A DNA stretch of 64,000 nucleotides from Siphonodentalium dalli (GCA_032622095.1 CP136061.1:115392754-115456753), one strand, 5' to 3'; positions 45,691 to 57,806 are shown, numbered from the stretch's first letter. Notes: generated from the letters alone by a model not told the origin. Numbers and translations: made by a program.

Positions 45691-46390
45691 ATCGAAGCAT
45701 GTGGAATCGAAGCACGTGTTATGGGGGGGTCCCCGTGCACAACAAATTGAAAACCCTACAGGTTACTTTATAATTAGACGGTGATGCAATAGCGATTGAT
45801 ATACGCATTGCAGATTTTTGATACAACCTGATCTTGTCAATTGCAAATAGCACATCTTGGAAAGTTGTGCACAAAAATGTCGGTATAAATATGTTTATAT
45901 CCTACTATAAATCACTTTATTAAACATATATATACTTACCGGTTTATTATACATATGTGCCTATATCTGACAAAAAAAGATCGCGTGATAACTTTAAATT
46001 AACACTTGGGCACCATGTGCAACCGGTAGCTTGCCTGCTACAAATAAGAGGGACTCTTAAATTGTATACATGAATGGTATATCACGCTGCCAGGAGGAGA
46101 ATATGAACCACCCGCGGGTTTGGGCCTCTGCAGTTCGGAAATTGTCATGGCCGGTGTGCCTATTTTCATGACATCGTGAGAACGTTCATAAATTTGTGAA
46201 TTGTGATCACTGATTACTACTCACAATTCTATTCACTCATGGAAATGTTACGAAAAAATATTGTAGTCATGCTCTTATTTTTTTCAAATCAGTGCGACGA
46301 CATGCGTGTAAATCATCAAAGAGATGTGTGAATATTACTTAATTGCGTAGGTCATTTTGTTGCCTAATTTAGGTATTGTCACGAATTTAG

Positions 46391-49300
46391 TAGTGCTGAA
46401 ACGGATATCCGGATAACCGGTTGGCAACCGGCTACCGTCGGCAACCGGTTGAACTACGATCAACCGGTTAACCGCTATGTAATACACACATGCAATGCCA
46501 CTGATAAAAACTATCGTGTTCAGGTCCTTCAGATCAAAAGTCTTCCATGAATGGTATATTACATAGTCTGGCATTGGCGGCTAAACATCAAAGATGCATG
46601 ACGTCATCTTTGATATTCCGATGTCCGGTAAAACACGTGCACTGACGCCAACTGGTCATCGGCAAAGATCAATACAATCGTTTTCACTGCAGTACGGCGT
46701 GATCATTTGACTTCTACTCTCCGACTCACCACTTGCAGACAGTATCATGGATACCCAAGAAATTAGTAAATCAGATGCCTGGGCACATTTCAAAGAGAAA
46801 TTGGCAGAATGCAAACTCTGAGAACCAACCCTATTTACATACGCTCGGTCTATACTTCTAACATTACTGAGTTTGAGTAATCTCAGTCGATGAAGTTCAA
46901 ATGAACTCGAATCACTTAAGTGGTGTTCCCGTGCAGTCGGACTTATTTGCATCCTACTAATGACAATAAATTCTCAGCATTTGATTGTCTTATAACAGAA
47001 AACACTGTTTTGAGCTGTTTTTTTAATTTTCATTTGTTAACTACATAAAGTTCACAATCTTCATAATTGTGTTTATCGATGTCAGTCATGATCCTATCAA
47101 TCTCAAATTGCCAAAGAACACCCAGCAGTTAGAATACCTGAGTCACATGACCTAATAATCGGCCAGACCTGCAACATGTATATAGGTCACACAATATTCT
47201 TCCCAAGACGAGAACGATAACAAGTCAGGTAGCAGTCGCAACTGCATGCGACTGCAGTACAAACAGGTCAAGCATGACACGTCTATTTATAAAAACTGAG
47301 TTTTAGTTCACTGTGTCATCTGCCAAGTTGTCAACACGTGGCTTTGTGACGTTCGTGTTTGGTGATTTACATTCGTTTAATAGAAGCTATGTCTGTGTAA
47401 ACATTACGCGAGTTTGCCATACAGTTAATAAATCAAATTATACTGATATATTGGTACATATTATGGTGTAAATAATCAGTATAAAGTCATAGGTAGAGAT
47501 GGGCGGTTGTGAAATTTTGCCTCGGTTTCGGTTGTGGAAAAAGAGTTGAGTTTCGGTTTCGGTTTTTATTAATAAAAATTACTAATGTGAACAAAATCTA
47601 ATTATGCTTCATCATATTACAAAGAAAACACACCAATTGTATCACCATAACTTGTGAGGTACATGTCCTTTTATAATATTAAATTATGTATCATATTGTT
47701 ACTATTACATGTATATTGTTAATGTCCATGTCGAGTGGCAGTGCTAGAATGCAAGTGAGTCTGTGTATTGTGTATGACTGCAATTCAGCATCATATGATC
47801 ATAAGTGTGAAATAATATAATGATCATTTATATTGGCATAAAACTAATGTGTGTGACTAGATATATGTGTATAGTTATGATTTGAAAAATAAAATTGGAA
47901 ATAAACAACAAAATGAAAATAAAACATGACTGGAATCTCTCAATCACATTATCTGGCTATATGCCTATTACCATATTTAGGGAACATAATATTGTATACA
48001 GTATACATGCATCCAATACCAGTCACCTGAATGAGTGCTATTTCTCAACAGTTTACCGACAAACGGTATAATTCATTCCGGCTCCGATTCCGGCATAACA
48101 TTTTTAATCAACGGCGCACAAATATATTTGACGATTTAACATCCAAACAGTGATAAAAACTAATAGGGAATGCGGGTAACAATCATTGATACCTTTTGAT
48201 ATCGTATCCTCGTTATCAAATTCACCTTTCAGAGTATTTGTACGGCCTTAATGATTAAATAACATGAGAAATAAACTGACTAGTGTTGTGTTTACTACGG
48301 CGAAAATAGGTGTACACGGAAGCAACGTAATTAATTCGTCGCGCGATTTCACCGTGCGAACTCCTTTCTGCATATATTACAGGCGGCACACTTAGATTTC
48401 TTATCTTTCTTTGAAAAATATTTCCACACAGGACTCGTTTGTTCGTCGTGTTCTGCCATGATTACAGGAAGTTGTGACAACCGAAACCACGGGTTTTCCC
48501 AACTTACCACGGTTGTCATTTCCAGTTTTTCCCGACAACCGAAACCGAACTGATTCCACGGTTAACCGCCCATCTCTAGTCATAGGTTGAAAATATCGGA
48601 TAACCGGTTATGATCCGGTTACACGTCGCGCAGACTTTCATTTTTGAGGCGCGCGATCGCACCATCGCATGCCTGAAATTGAATACCAGCAAGCGATCGA
48701 TTGCGCACCTAGGCCAAATACAGCGAGCGAAGTTGGCCGAACCTGATAACGATATTTTCAGTGTCTACCCAGACGAGATTGGTTAATAATGTGTCCCATT
48801 TTCCGTTTTATTGCCGCGTTGCGAGAATGCCTGCGTGATGTGTCGCGAGATCAAAGGTGCCGCGACCTAGTTACCAATTCCACAACTTTCCATTCACAGT
48901 GCGGTGTCAATCAACCCACCCGACGTTTGATCACCGACACCAGTAAATTATTTGAGGTCACACGGTGTCGAATGCACAATCTGTCTGAATGATTCGAAGC
49001 TAAAAATACATTTGAATGATTTCTATGTATGGCTTATGACGTCACATAAATTCCTGGAAAATCAAAGCGAGACCACGTGGCCGGGAGAAGTTGATATTAT
49101 TTTGTCAGCATGGAATCGGGAGTATTAAATTGATTCTTTATTAATAATTATGAATTACAATTAGTATAGGAGCATGTACAATATAAAACATAGTGTGTAA
49201 CATTCACTTGTGCTTATGGATAGTGTATTAAGCAGTGTTAAACCATCAAAGAGATTCACTGGACATCGATCGTGAGTTAACTAATTCAATTTACGCGGCA

Positions 49301-49473
49301 TTATGAATGTATTTCCGATTTCCGGCAATCCGCTGTTTATTTTACCTTGATAGAAACTGCACGCCTGGGCCCAAACCAGCGAGCGAGACTATGCGCGCCT
49401 TCATTTTCTAAAAATGAAAGTCTGCACGTCGCGGTTAACCGGCTACAAAAATGGGTCAACCGTTTCAGCACTA
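46391..49473. mobile_element. hAT-type element 3 (3.1 kb), nested in element 1
   Basis: Ends TAGTGCTGAAACGG / CCGTTTCAGCACTA, perfect 8-bp duplication GAATTTAG (46383-46390, 49474-49481). Subterminal 'aaccggtt' words are dense on both sides, for example 46419-46471 and 48600-48620. It carries element 4 inside, leaving about 2 kb of its own. No transposase recognised. Confidence 0.93.
47494..48578. mobile_element. hAT-type element 4 (1085 bp), nested in element 3
   Basis: Ends TAGAGATGGGCGGTT / AACCGCCCATCTCTA, perfect 8-bp duplication GTCATAGG (47486-47493, 48579-48586). Subterminal 'cggtttcggtt' and 'aaccgaaacc' words. The terminal 14 bases equal those of element 1, but the subterminal word differs, so they are related yet distinct families. 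Confidence 0.93.
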
Positions 49474-49640
49474 GAATTTAGTAAATCCGTGGACCGTGGT
49501 CATATATACATGTATATTGTTCAGCTAAAAACTTATAATTTAATAGCAATACCGATTACCGTACCGATACCAAGGTAAATCGACGAAAATGTACCGATAC
49601 CGAGATTGAAATATCAATACCGCCCATCTCTACCGCCAAC

Positions 49641-50200
49641 AAAACATAACACGGCGTAGGTGGTCATAAACAAAACGGAACAGTGCCTTGGATCCCAACA
49701 GCGATATGTCGGCCCAAATTGTCGGGACGTCTTTATGAAATCCTGACAGTGACAGGCATGTTTTGTCTACCGAGCGATTTGACAGCCAGATATAATGGCA
49801 ATTTTTGTATCTGTCTTGTTGGCTTATAAAATGCATTAATTAGTATTAAGAAACTGGCCATAGTTTCATTATATTTTTGAGTAAGATTGTCCTCATTTGG
49901 TTGAGGTCCTCCTGTAATTTCAGTTCGGTCAACTAGCTTAGGTACAGCATGATAAATATTCCTAGAAAAGGAGACCACAGGCTCTATATTGTACTTCGCG
50001 ATATTGGAGCTATACATTTACATATGCGTCCTTAAATACCGGTATATGTCAATATTTAACACATACATGTATGCGTTTTATTCAGGAACAATTACATGTA
50101 AACAGTGATTTATTAGGGGCCTATTTTCTGTAATATTGCATGGGGTGGTGGGGGTAGAATATGAATACAGCTGCATGTGTCTCATATTAGTGTTTTGGCG
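49641..50200 (+). other. PICALM intron sequence between hAT clusters
   Basis: No recognised gene. Overlapping minus-strand frames (49630-50017) have no motif. Confidence 0.4.
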
Positions 50201-50388
50201 GTTTAAAATAGGGTTGCCACGACTGAGTTTTCATAATCGACTAATCGACCGTTAGTCGATTAATCGTCATATATGCGGCCTATGTTACACCCAGGTAAAC
50301 AAGTTATAAATGCGAAATTACAATGACTACTTTACATCCAGTCTGAACACAGTTATAAACTGTCAGTCAGCAGGTTTGTCCTTCTGAG

Positions 50389-51021
50389 TAGTGTTGAAAC
50401 GATTAATCGATTAGTCGAAATCGACCCGATTATTAAATTAGTCGATCCCGAAATATGCTAGTCGACTAGTCGAGAAAAAGCACTAACTAAGTGCTATCAT
50501 GACAGCAGTGCCATTGCATGGCAATATTATCACGTAATCTGTAACAGTTAATACATATTAACTTCTTAGAGCTTATTGCATTGTTCCTTTAACCCAATAT
50601 ACGTACACATAACACTGTATCATTATACAAGCATAAGGGCCCTGCCCTTGCAAGTTAAACTTTTTGTGGGGTCCTGTTGATATATATATATTATAATTAT
50701 ATTGAATACGAAATAAATCTTATTATTGAATCTTAACGATGCCACTGCCAGTCATGCATGAGCGGTGAACTACATGACCTGATCTGAACCCAATGTATGC
50801 ACATGTACCGGTATGCGCGGTTTCTTTTATGTTGATCATCAAAGACACAAAGTGTCGCTGCCGACCGAACACTGTCTAGTTCAATGGGAACAATTGACAA
50901 GTGAAAACTTCTAGAGTAATGATGCAACAAAATGGCTTCAATGATATACAAAACATAATTCGCAACATGTCAAGCTGATAAAGTCAACTCAGTAACTGAA
51001 TAGATTCTAATACCCATATCG

Positions 51022-51052
<31 letters not shown>

Positions 51053-51471
51053 CGACATGAGGCGCCAATTCAGAGAGACAATAGAACCCACCAGACATCT
51101 CGTTAGCGAGACTTACTAACGAGACTTGCCTATTTATTTCCTGGTTACCGGCGACAATTTTGTTTATATATAATGTTTTATTTCCTGCATTCCCCAAACC
51201 ATGAGATTATATGGAGGTTGCAGGAGAGCCTGGTTTAAGACATCAAATTGGGAGACTTACGGGCAAACCGGGAGATTATATAGTTCACGTGCTTTCTGTT
51301 TTAACGTTCTGAAACGAAGAGTTGGATACTCAAAACTGCACATGGCCCTTTTTATACCGTCATATGGGCATAGAAACGGGAACTCTTAGAAGGGGTCCGA
51401 CTAGTCGACTAGTAGTCGATTACCTCTGGCGACTAGTCGATTCCATAAAAACGCTAATTGTTTCAACACTA
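50389..51471. mobile_element. hAT-type element 6 (1083 bp), nested in element 5
   Basis: Ends TAGTGTTGAAACGATTA / TAATTGTTTCAACACTA (one mismatch), perfect 8-bp duplication CTTCTGAG (50381-50388, 51472-51479). Subterminal 'tagtcgactagtcga' words on both sides. It includes the 30-C tract at 51022-51051. Confidence 0.93.
51022..51051. repeat. Poly(dC) tract, 30 bases
   Basis: Uninterrupted C run inside hAT element 6. The glycine-rich minus-strand frame over it is an artefact. Confidence 0.95.
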
Positions 51472-51845
51472 CTTCTGAGGCCCCCGTCCGTCATTGGCCA
51501 CCTGAACTCAAATTTGCGCAGCCGGTAATCGCCCTCCTCGTCGTTATTCCCGCGGATGAGATTTTTTTTATAATATCTGTCCAGTCAATCAATGTTCCCC
51601 ATGAACATGCATCGCGGTGCCAATAGAAAGCACGTGGAATTGTCGCATACATATTGAAAACAGACTATAGTTAGTTTTGCAGAGAATTCCATTGTGTATC
51701 GATTACGTCACCTGACATACATAGAGCACTTAGTTTATTTCGTGTGCCTCTTGTTAATTACAAATTAATAGTTTATATACGTTACCACGTTGGAGAATGT
51801 TATGTATGTAATACTATATAAGTGATGACACAAACTTGTTACTGA

Positions 51846-52335
51846 TTAAAGTTACTCAATCCGAACAGAGGGTCCCCATCTCAACAGATTCCAACAACAA
51901 CAATCCGATCAGAGGGTCCTATATTACCATTTCTTTGGCTTTGGGGGTAAAAAATATTTGATTCGAGTCGAGGAACCCATCAAACAAAGCTCAGAGTTAT
52001 TAGATATTGATTTTTGAAATTTGTTATATTCTCGAGATGAGTACTAATAATTGCCGTCAATTTCTCGTATCCTGCTCGAGATGTGTACACCAAAACTCTA
52101 TTCAAACAGACAAGGATGGATAACTCTAAAATCAAGTGGTAATAATAACGCAATTTTGACTGCGTTCTGGGCCAGAAAGAATTCCCGATAATGAAAAATA
52201 ATATATTTCTAAAATCGATATCTAACAAATCTGAGCTTTGATGGGTGACTTCCTCGACTCGAATCAAATATTTTTGACCCCCGAAGCCATTGAAATAGTA
52301 ATTGGGAGGAGTTTTATCGGATTGAGTACCTTTAA
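51846..52335. mobile_element. TTAA-type MITE (AAAGGTACTCAATCCG family), copy 3, reversed
   Basis: Ends TTAAAGTTACTCAATCCGAA and CGGATTGAGTACCTTTAA, TTAA at both edges. It is nearly identical, in reverse, to the long inverted version at 38076-38563, including the partial internal palindrome. Nested in hAT element 5. Confidence 0.9.
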
Positions 52336-52483
52336 CTGTCTAGTAAATTTGAACATTCCATGTCCTGCGAACTTTCTGACTGAATAATGGTGACCGTTTT
52401 ATAGTATGAAATTTGAGAAATAACCGTCGACTACCGCACCTGTCGAAGGTTAGTCGATTCATCGAATAATCGTGGCAAGCCTA

Positions 52484-54039
52484 ATTTGAAACCCATGGAA
52501 CCGCACATGCATTTAACTTTCTTGTCATTTTTGCATGTTCGGTCATGTATGTACAAATTGAGTAATTGTCTCCTTTTTCATGTTGCAGTGTTGACCGAAA
52601 CTGTTTTCTATAGCATGTAACAATAAAGAGCAGAAATTTTGCAGTCGTTTAAATTTTTGTACACACATGCTAGTTATTCATACCACGCATACCATATATT
52701 AAATAAACCAACAATAGTTATAAAATCAACACGATTTGTTGTTTATCTGAAGAATACCAGGGCTTGATTATTCTGACATAAATTAGTCTTTCGTCGGCAT
52801 AATTATATACATGCATAAAATAGTGTTCAGATATCGGTGCCCTGTTGACTTTGCATGAAAAACCATAACTTCCCCATCATGAACCTTTGTTTGACCATGC
52901 GATCGCGTTGCGACATTGTCTCGACTTTTGAAGTTAATATTAAATTTAGGTCAAAGGCAAGATACATGTATTATATTACAGTGTAGCAATTTGATGAAGA
53001 TGACTCCTGCTTCCAGCTTGTCTTCTGTATTGATTGACAGTATAGACAATTTGGAGTGTTGGTTTGAAATGTTCATTCTCTGTTGCGTATTGCGCACACG
53101 TGGGTGTCTCGCAAATAGATTGACTTTACGAATATCTTCCTAAGGTGTGTCTTCCTTTGACAGTGTGTCAGAAATTTGATTAAGGCCATGATTAATATGT
53201 TGTCAATTCTCTGTCATGTCATTCCAATGCTTCCTCATAAGTATTTATACATGTATATCAAATAATCATCAACCGGGAACAGGACGACTTATTTCCCTTA
53301 AAGGGCTTATTTATTGTGTCGTATTTTATATTTTTCCAACATCATTTTGAACGGCGTCCGAACGGAAAATAACACAAAATTATTCAAAACAAAATTAACA
53401 AATACTACAAAATAGGCTAACGCAATTCAGCGCTGACATTATGCGACCTTGTTGACTCTCGTGCAACGCATTAAACTTCAATGTGGTCCGCGTTAAACTT
53501 CAACATGGTCTGCTTCAAACTTCAGAGTTATTGGCTTTCTTGACTGAGAATATTTTCAATCGTCGACACAATTTTGTCCGGAGTTTTTCTCAGTTGTTTA
53601 TGAATCTTTTTTTTGTTAAACTTTGCAGACATCAACCACAATGGAAACCTGTGCACCTACGATTTTAATGTTGGTGAATGGTCAGACTTATTTTGGCGGA
53701 GTTATTGGCCTTCTTGACTTGGAATATGTTCATTTTTTCAGTTATATTTTTTTACCAATTATTTGCGGTGAAGATGTTCTCTCATTTTAACTATATCCTA
53801 AGTTTACTGTAAGTATTTTAATGTTGATATCTTAACATGCTACCATATCATATGTCTGTTGAATACATGTCGCCTATATTTTTATAAAGTTCTGATTGAC
53901 ATGAAAAACCCTCGGACTACTATGCCATTTTATCCTTTCTACAATCTGGAATGCAGGGTCGTCCATCCGTGGACAAGCTTTGTCCGGGGTTTTTCTCTGT
54001 CATTTTTGAATAATTGTGCACCTGCAGTGGGAATCTGTT
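52484..54039. other. Intronic stretch with dispersed-repeat fragments
   Basis: 53480-54010 holds two diverged halves sharing 'ttattggc.ttcttgact', 'gaatat.ttca' and 'gtccgg.gtttttctc', and a third at 53975. It looks like a molluscan-type non-coding repeat. A plus frame at 52916-53143 has a good acceptor-like start at 52984 but no family match. Confidence 0.45.
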
Positions 54040-54640
54040 ATTTTTAGTCGAGTTTTTTCCCAAAACTCGACTTATAGTTTGATGAGGGGCGGGCGGGCGG
54101 CATGTTTTGCTTATAACTCAACCGTAAATTTGGTGTGTGAGTACATATCCATGCACGTAAGCTGCAGACAAAAAAATCGGGTTCGTCCGCACATTTATTA
54201 CCGAGTTATGGCCCTTTGCCATTTTTCACTGATTTTAGGCTCGTTAGCGCGATAACTTCAACAAACGTTATCTGATTCGATTGAAATTTGGGATATAGGT
54301 GTCTCCCAAGAATATCTCGGACGAGTTCGAAAACCGGCCTGGTCCGATAAAATTTGATAGAGTTATGGCCCTTAATTAGTCATTTTTCACGAATTTTCAG
54401 CTCGTTAGCGCGATAACTTCAACAAACGTTATCTGATTCGATTGAAATTTGGGATATAGGTGTCTCCTAAGAATATCTCGGACGAGTTCGAAAACCGGCT
54501 TGGTCCGATAAAATTTGATAGAGTTATGGCCCTTAATTAGTCATTTTTCACGAATTTTGAGCTCGTTAGCGCGATAACTTGAACAAATATTAACCGATTT
54601 TACCTATTAATTAGTCTACCGATACTGATGCACACCAATT
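54040..54640. repeat. 161-bp tandem repeat
   Basis: Two near-identical units begin at 54241 and 54402 and a partial third at 54563, each starting 'tcgttagcgcgataactt' and including 'gagttatggccctt'. A related leader with the hairpin 'gtcgagttttttcccaaaac' then 'tcgac' opens the block at 54048. Confidence 0.92.
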
Positions 54641-54807
54641 GGCGGTAGCCACCGGTGGTAGCCACCGGCGATAAGCCACCGAAAACGAGACACAGCATCT
54701 CTGATGCCACCTCTTGTATTATTTTAACTTTATGTTTACTGACATCTTAGTGGTTTAAAAACACCATGGGTATCCATAGTCCCATGGGGATAGTAAAATA
54801 TTTACCT

Positions 54808-54940
54808 TGATCTTGTTAGCCAGTGTATTGTGTTCTCTTGTGTATGTGAGGTTCCCTGTGGGAAGCTCGCATATATAAGAGAATGCACTGGTACATGATA
54901 TTTAATGCTTCACAAGCGCAGCTCCCGTCATGAAAGGGGT
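54808..54940. mobile_element. Partial copy of the TTAACCC-type MITE
   Basis: Matches 14630-14765 through 'ccttgatcttgttagccagt', the 'gtgggaagctcgcatatata' hairpin and 'cgcagctcccgtcatgaaag'. The left third of the element is missing. Confidence 0.8.
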
Positions 54941-55267
54941 ATTAAGGAAACTACTCGTCAATGAGTATTTAGTACTCAATAGTAGAGAAAGGGTTGACCA
55001 GGAGCCTCTTGTTGCCTGCAAACACTTTTTCAACAAGATTTATCTGATCTTGTTCACAAAACCTAGTGTATGTACAACCAGAGAGGGGGGAACTTGGTAT
55101 AATGTCGTAACCCGTGGACATACATGTATTTTCATTTAGATTTTTGTGATCTCCGGAGGCAAGACCTAGATGCACTTAGCAGAGAGGGAAACATTAGTGC
55201 AGTATTGTAACCATTGACCTACCACAGATATGAATTATGCCATCTGTCTGTCATCTGTCTCTAAATT

Positions 55268-55686
55268 TATGTGTCTGAAATTTGCATAATGAGGTCCCCA
55301 GAGGGTGAATATAGTGATGCTATCCTGCATAGTGGGCTAGCATCACCAAATTCACCCTCTGGGGACATCATTCTGCTTAGGCCTCAAATGCTGTTGGAGA
55401 TCTGGGATCAGTTTGAAGTTTCCCAGTTGAAGATGGTGATGTTCACCCATTAGTCACCACAATTAAGCAATTTATATTCTGAAGATTAGGGGATATAGAA
55501 ACTTCCCAAAAGGGAAAAAGTAACTGAAAACAATGTTAATTTGAGACTATGAATTATTCATAGAAGACGAAGCCTAAGCAGAATGAGGTCCCAGAGGGTG
55601 AATTTGGTGATGCTAGCCCAACGTGCGTGATAGCATCACTAAATTGACCCTCTTGGGACCTTATTCTGCAAATGACAGACACACTG
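55268..55686. repeat. 'gaggtcccc..gggtgaattt' family, copy 2 (full length)
   Basis: Palindromes at 55289-55375 and 55583-55674 flank a 200-base non-palindromic middle. Outer edges 'tgtctgaaatttgcataatg' and 'cattctgcaaatgacagaca' (allowing changes) are inverted, so the whole is a two-hairpin element of about 420 bases. Confidence 0.85.
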
Positions 55687-55974
55687 TTTAAATAGGATTG
55701 GGAGTATAGCATCTGGCACAATATCATCTGATCTGGTCAGTTGATTCATGGCACAGTTGACTTATGATATCTGCTTTGACACCGACATCATGTACTAGTA
55801 TTTGACATTTTCTAAGTATGGTTGCCAATGAAATGTTTATAATGTCCCCAAATATATTTCTGAACTATTTGTACTCTGGGTTTGTGTTGTTCGTGGCAAA
55901 CCTTTTTGGCCTAAAAGTTTTAAAGAGGTACTGTACACTGAATCTGGCCATAATTTAAGGGACCACCTCCTTTT

Positions 55975-57230
55975 ATTAGCTCACCTGAGACGAAGTCTCT
56001 GGTGGAGCTATAGTCATCACTCCTCATCCGTCGTCCGTCCATCGTCCGTCAACAATTCTTTAAACATCTTCTTCTTCGGAACCATAAGACCAAATGGGTT
56101 CATATTTGGTGTGGATGTTCCCTAGGTGACTCACATTCAGATTTGTTCAAATGAGGTCACTGGGTCAAATAGCTGCGAAGCCAGGGCCATAACTCTTTCC
56201 CTCCATAGTAATTCTTTTAAACATCTTCTTCTCAAATACCATCAGGCCAAATGGGTTCATATTTGGTATGAAGGATCCTTGGGTGACTGGGGTCCAGATT
56301 TGTTCAAATGAGGTCACTGGGTCAAATGTGGGCGGGGCCAGGGTCTTTAACAAAAATACAAAAGAAAAGAAAAGAAATCGTGTATTAAAAAATAAAAGAA
56401 TAGAGTTCACTGCTTCTGCCACCCTGGTCCCAAAAATTAAATTTACTCAAATTCTTGACAGAGAATCATTAATAGGAAGCATTTACTTTGGTTCTAACTG
56501 TATGCGGGGTATGCCTACACATGTCAAGTGAAATCTGACATTTTCATAAACATTCCCTGGAGATCTGCTAGAAGTCATTAATTCCCAATTACAACCAACA
56601 ATCTATCATGTATTGTTCAAATCTTTCAACAGCAAGCCTGCAAATAGCATGTCTGTTGTTTGCAGATTTGTGAAAATGGGATCACAAAGTCAAATAAGGG
56701 CAGAGCCAGAGACATAACTATTTCACCACATAGTAATTCTTAAAATATGTTTGCAAGAACTAGTTGGCTCATTTAGCATGGAATGTTCTTGTTTGACTGC
56801 AATTCAGATTTTTAAAAATGGGGTCACCTGATCAAATAGGGGCCAAGCGAAGGATAGTTAATATGCTTCCTTCACAAAGACCATCAGGTCTATTTTACTG
56901 ATAGTTAGTATTAGTATGAAGGGTTCTTTGGTGTCTGGGATTCAAATTTATTCAGATGGGGTCACCAGGTTAAATAGAGTGGGACCAGGGACATAACTAT
57001 ATGTCTCTATAGTAATTCTTAAAATGTCTTCTCAAGAGAGGTTGGACTATTTAGCTTACATATAGTATGGAGGATCCTTTAGTGACTGAGATTCAGATTT
57101 GTGTCTAATAAAATCATTGAAATACCAAATTCATTAAAACATCTACCTTGGAACCACCTGACTTATTAATCTGACGTACATGTATGGTATTTTGGGTCCA
57201 TGGATAATTGGGTTTCAAACATGTCTAAGT
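55975..57230. repeat. Diverged tandem repeat, 'agctcacctgagacgaagtc' block
   Basis: After a start 'agctcacctgagacgaagtc' and several 'cgtccgtc' words, units of roughly 180-200 bases repeat the order 'gtaattctt.aaac.tcttct', 'ggttcatatttggtatgaag', 'cagatttgttcaaatgaggt', 'cactgggtcaaat', 'ggccagggccataactct'. At least five units can be followed, with rising divergence to the right. Non-coding. Confidence 0.85.
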
Positions 57231-57649
57231 GGTTTTATAAAAAGGCGCTTGTGAGATTGGAAATTTTCAACAATTGAGAAAGGTGTCAGTTGTGAAATTC
57301 CAACCTAAGACTTGGGAGTCTGTAGCCCGGTCAAAGGGGACTTGTTGAGCTGGAGGAGGGGGGTGATCAGTAGTGTACAGTTGGTAATTTCAAGGTGGAT
57401 TTTCACCAATCTACATATGTGAAGTCTCTCTAGGCACATATCCTGTTAAGATCTACTTCTTTTAAAGTGATTATGAAAGTTCTGACTGTTGTGGTCTCCA
57501 GAGTCCCAGTCTTTGCAGTCTGGTGAGCGACCCCACAGTCATTGACTGTCTTGTTCTCAACAGAATATATGCAACAAATGAATGAATTTGAGCCATGGAT
57601 GAGTGCAAAATACACTCATGTGCTCCATGAACGGTGTAAAAAACATGGT

Positions 57650-57706
57650 AATTATAATGAAAAGGAATTTATGACTGCAGTCATAAATTCATTTTCATTA
57701 TAATAA
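57650..57706. repeat. Small palindrome
   Basis: 'ataatgaaaaggaatttatg' then 'actg' is followed by its near-exact inverse, centred on CTGCAG at 57675. A hairpin of about 27-bp stem within the right part of the 55920-57804 element. Confidence 0.85.
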
Positions 57707-57806
57707 CATATTGTTTGCATCGTTCTTATATGCATATATTCTGTTGAGTATAAAAGGAGGCGGTCCCATAAATGGCCGGATTTAGGGTACAGAAACCCCT
57801 TTTAGC

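Larger units (their letters stand above)
44154..49632. mobile_element. hAT-type element 1 (outermost), 5.5 kb with insertions
   Basis: Ends TAGAGATGGGCGGTA / TACCGCCCATCTCTA are perfect inverted repeats, flanked by a perfect 8-bp duplication CCGCCAAC (44146-44153 and 49633-49640), the hAT signature. Subterminal arrays of 'cggtatcggta' words (left) and 'taccgataccg' (right) follow. It contains hAT elements 2 and 3. Without them about 1.3 kb remains, with no transposase frame: a non-autonomous copy. Confidence 0.92.
50209..52483. mobile_element. hAT-type element 5 (2.3 kb with insertions)
   Basis: Ends TAGGGTTGCCACGA / TCGTGGCAAGCCTA are inverted repeats (one mismatch). The flanking octamers GTTTAAAA and ATTTGAAA match at 6 of 8, so the duplication has decayed or the call of the end is slightly off. 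Subterminal 'taatcgactaatcgac' and 'gttagtcgatt' words. Contains element 6 and a TTAA-type MITE. Confidence 0.75.
55920..57804. mobile_element. TIR element with 'ctgaatctggccataattta' ends
   Basis: The left end 'taaagaggtactgtacactg' then 'aatctggccat' pairs with the right end ('atggccggatttagggtaca' then 'gaaacccctttta'), and 'gggaccacctccttttat' pairs with 'ataaaaggaggcggtccca'. The outer few bases resemble the AAAGGGGTACTGTACGCC family. The interior is almost entirely a tandem repeat (55975-57230). Confidence 0.75.

Noticed and set aside
52984-53143. Possible PICALM exon 2: frame beginning CSNLMKM after an acceptor-like 'ttatattacag'
   Set aside because: Only the first residues faintly resemble the expected CTNE segment; the rest does not match the ANTH domain and there is no suitable donor.
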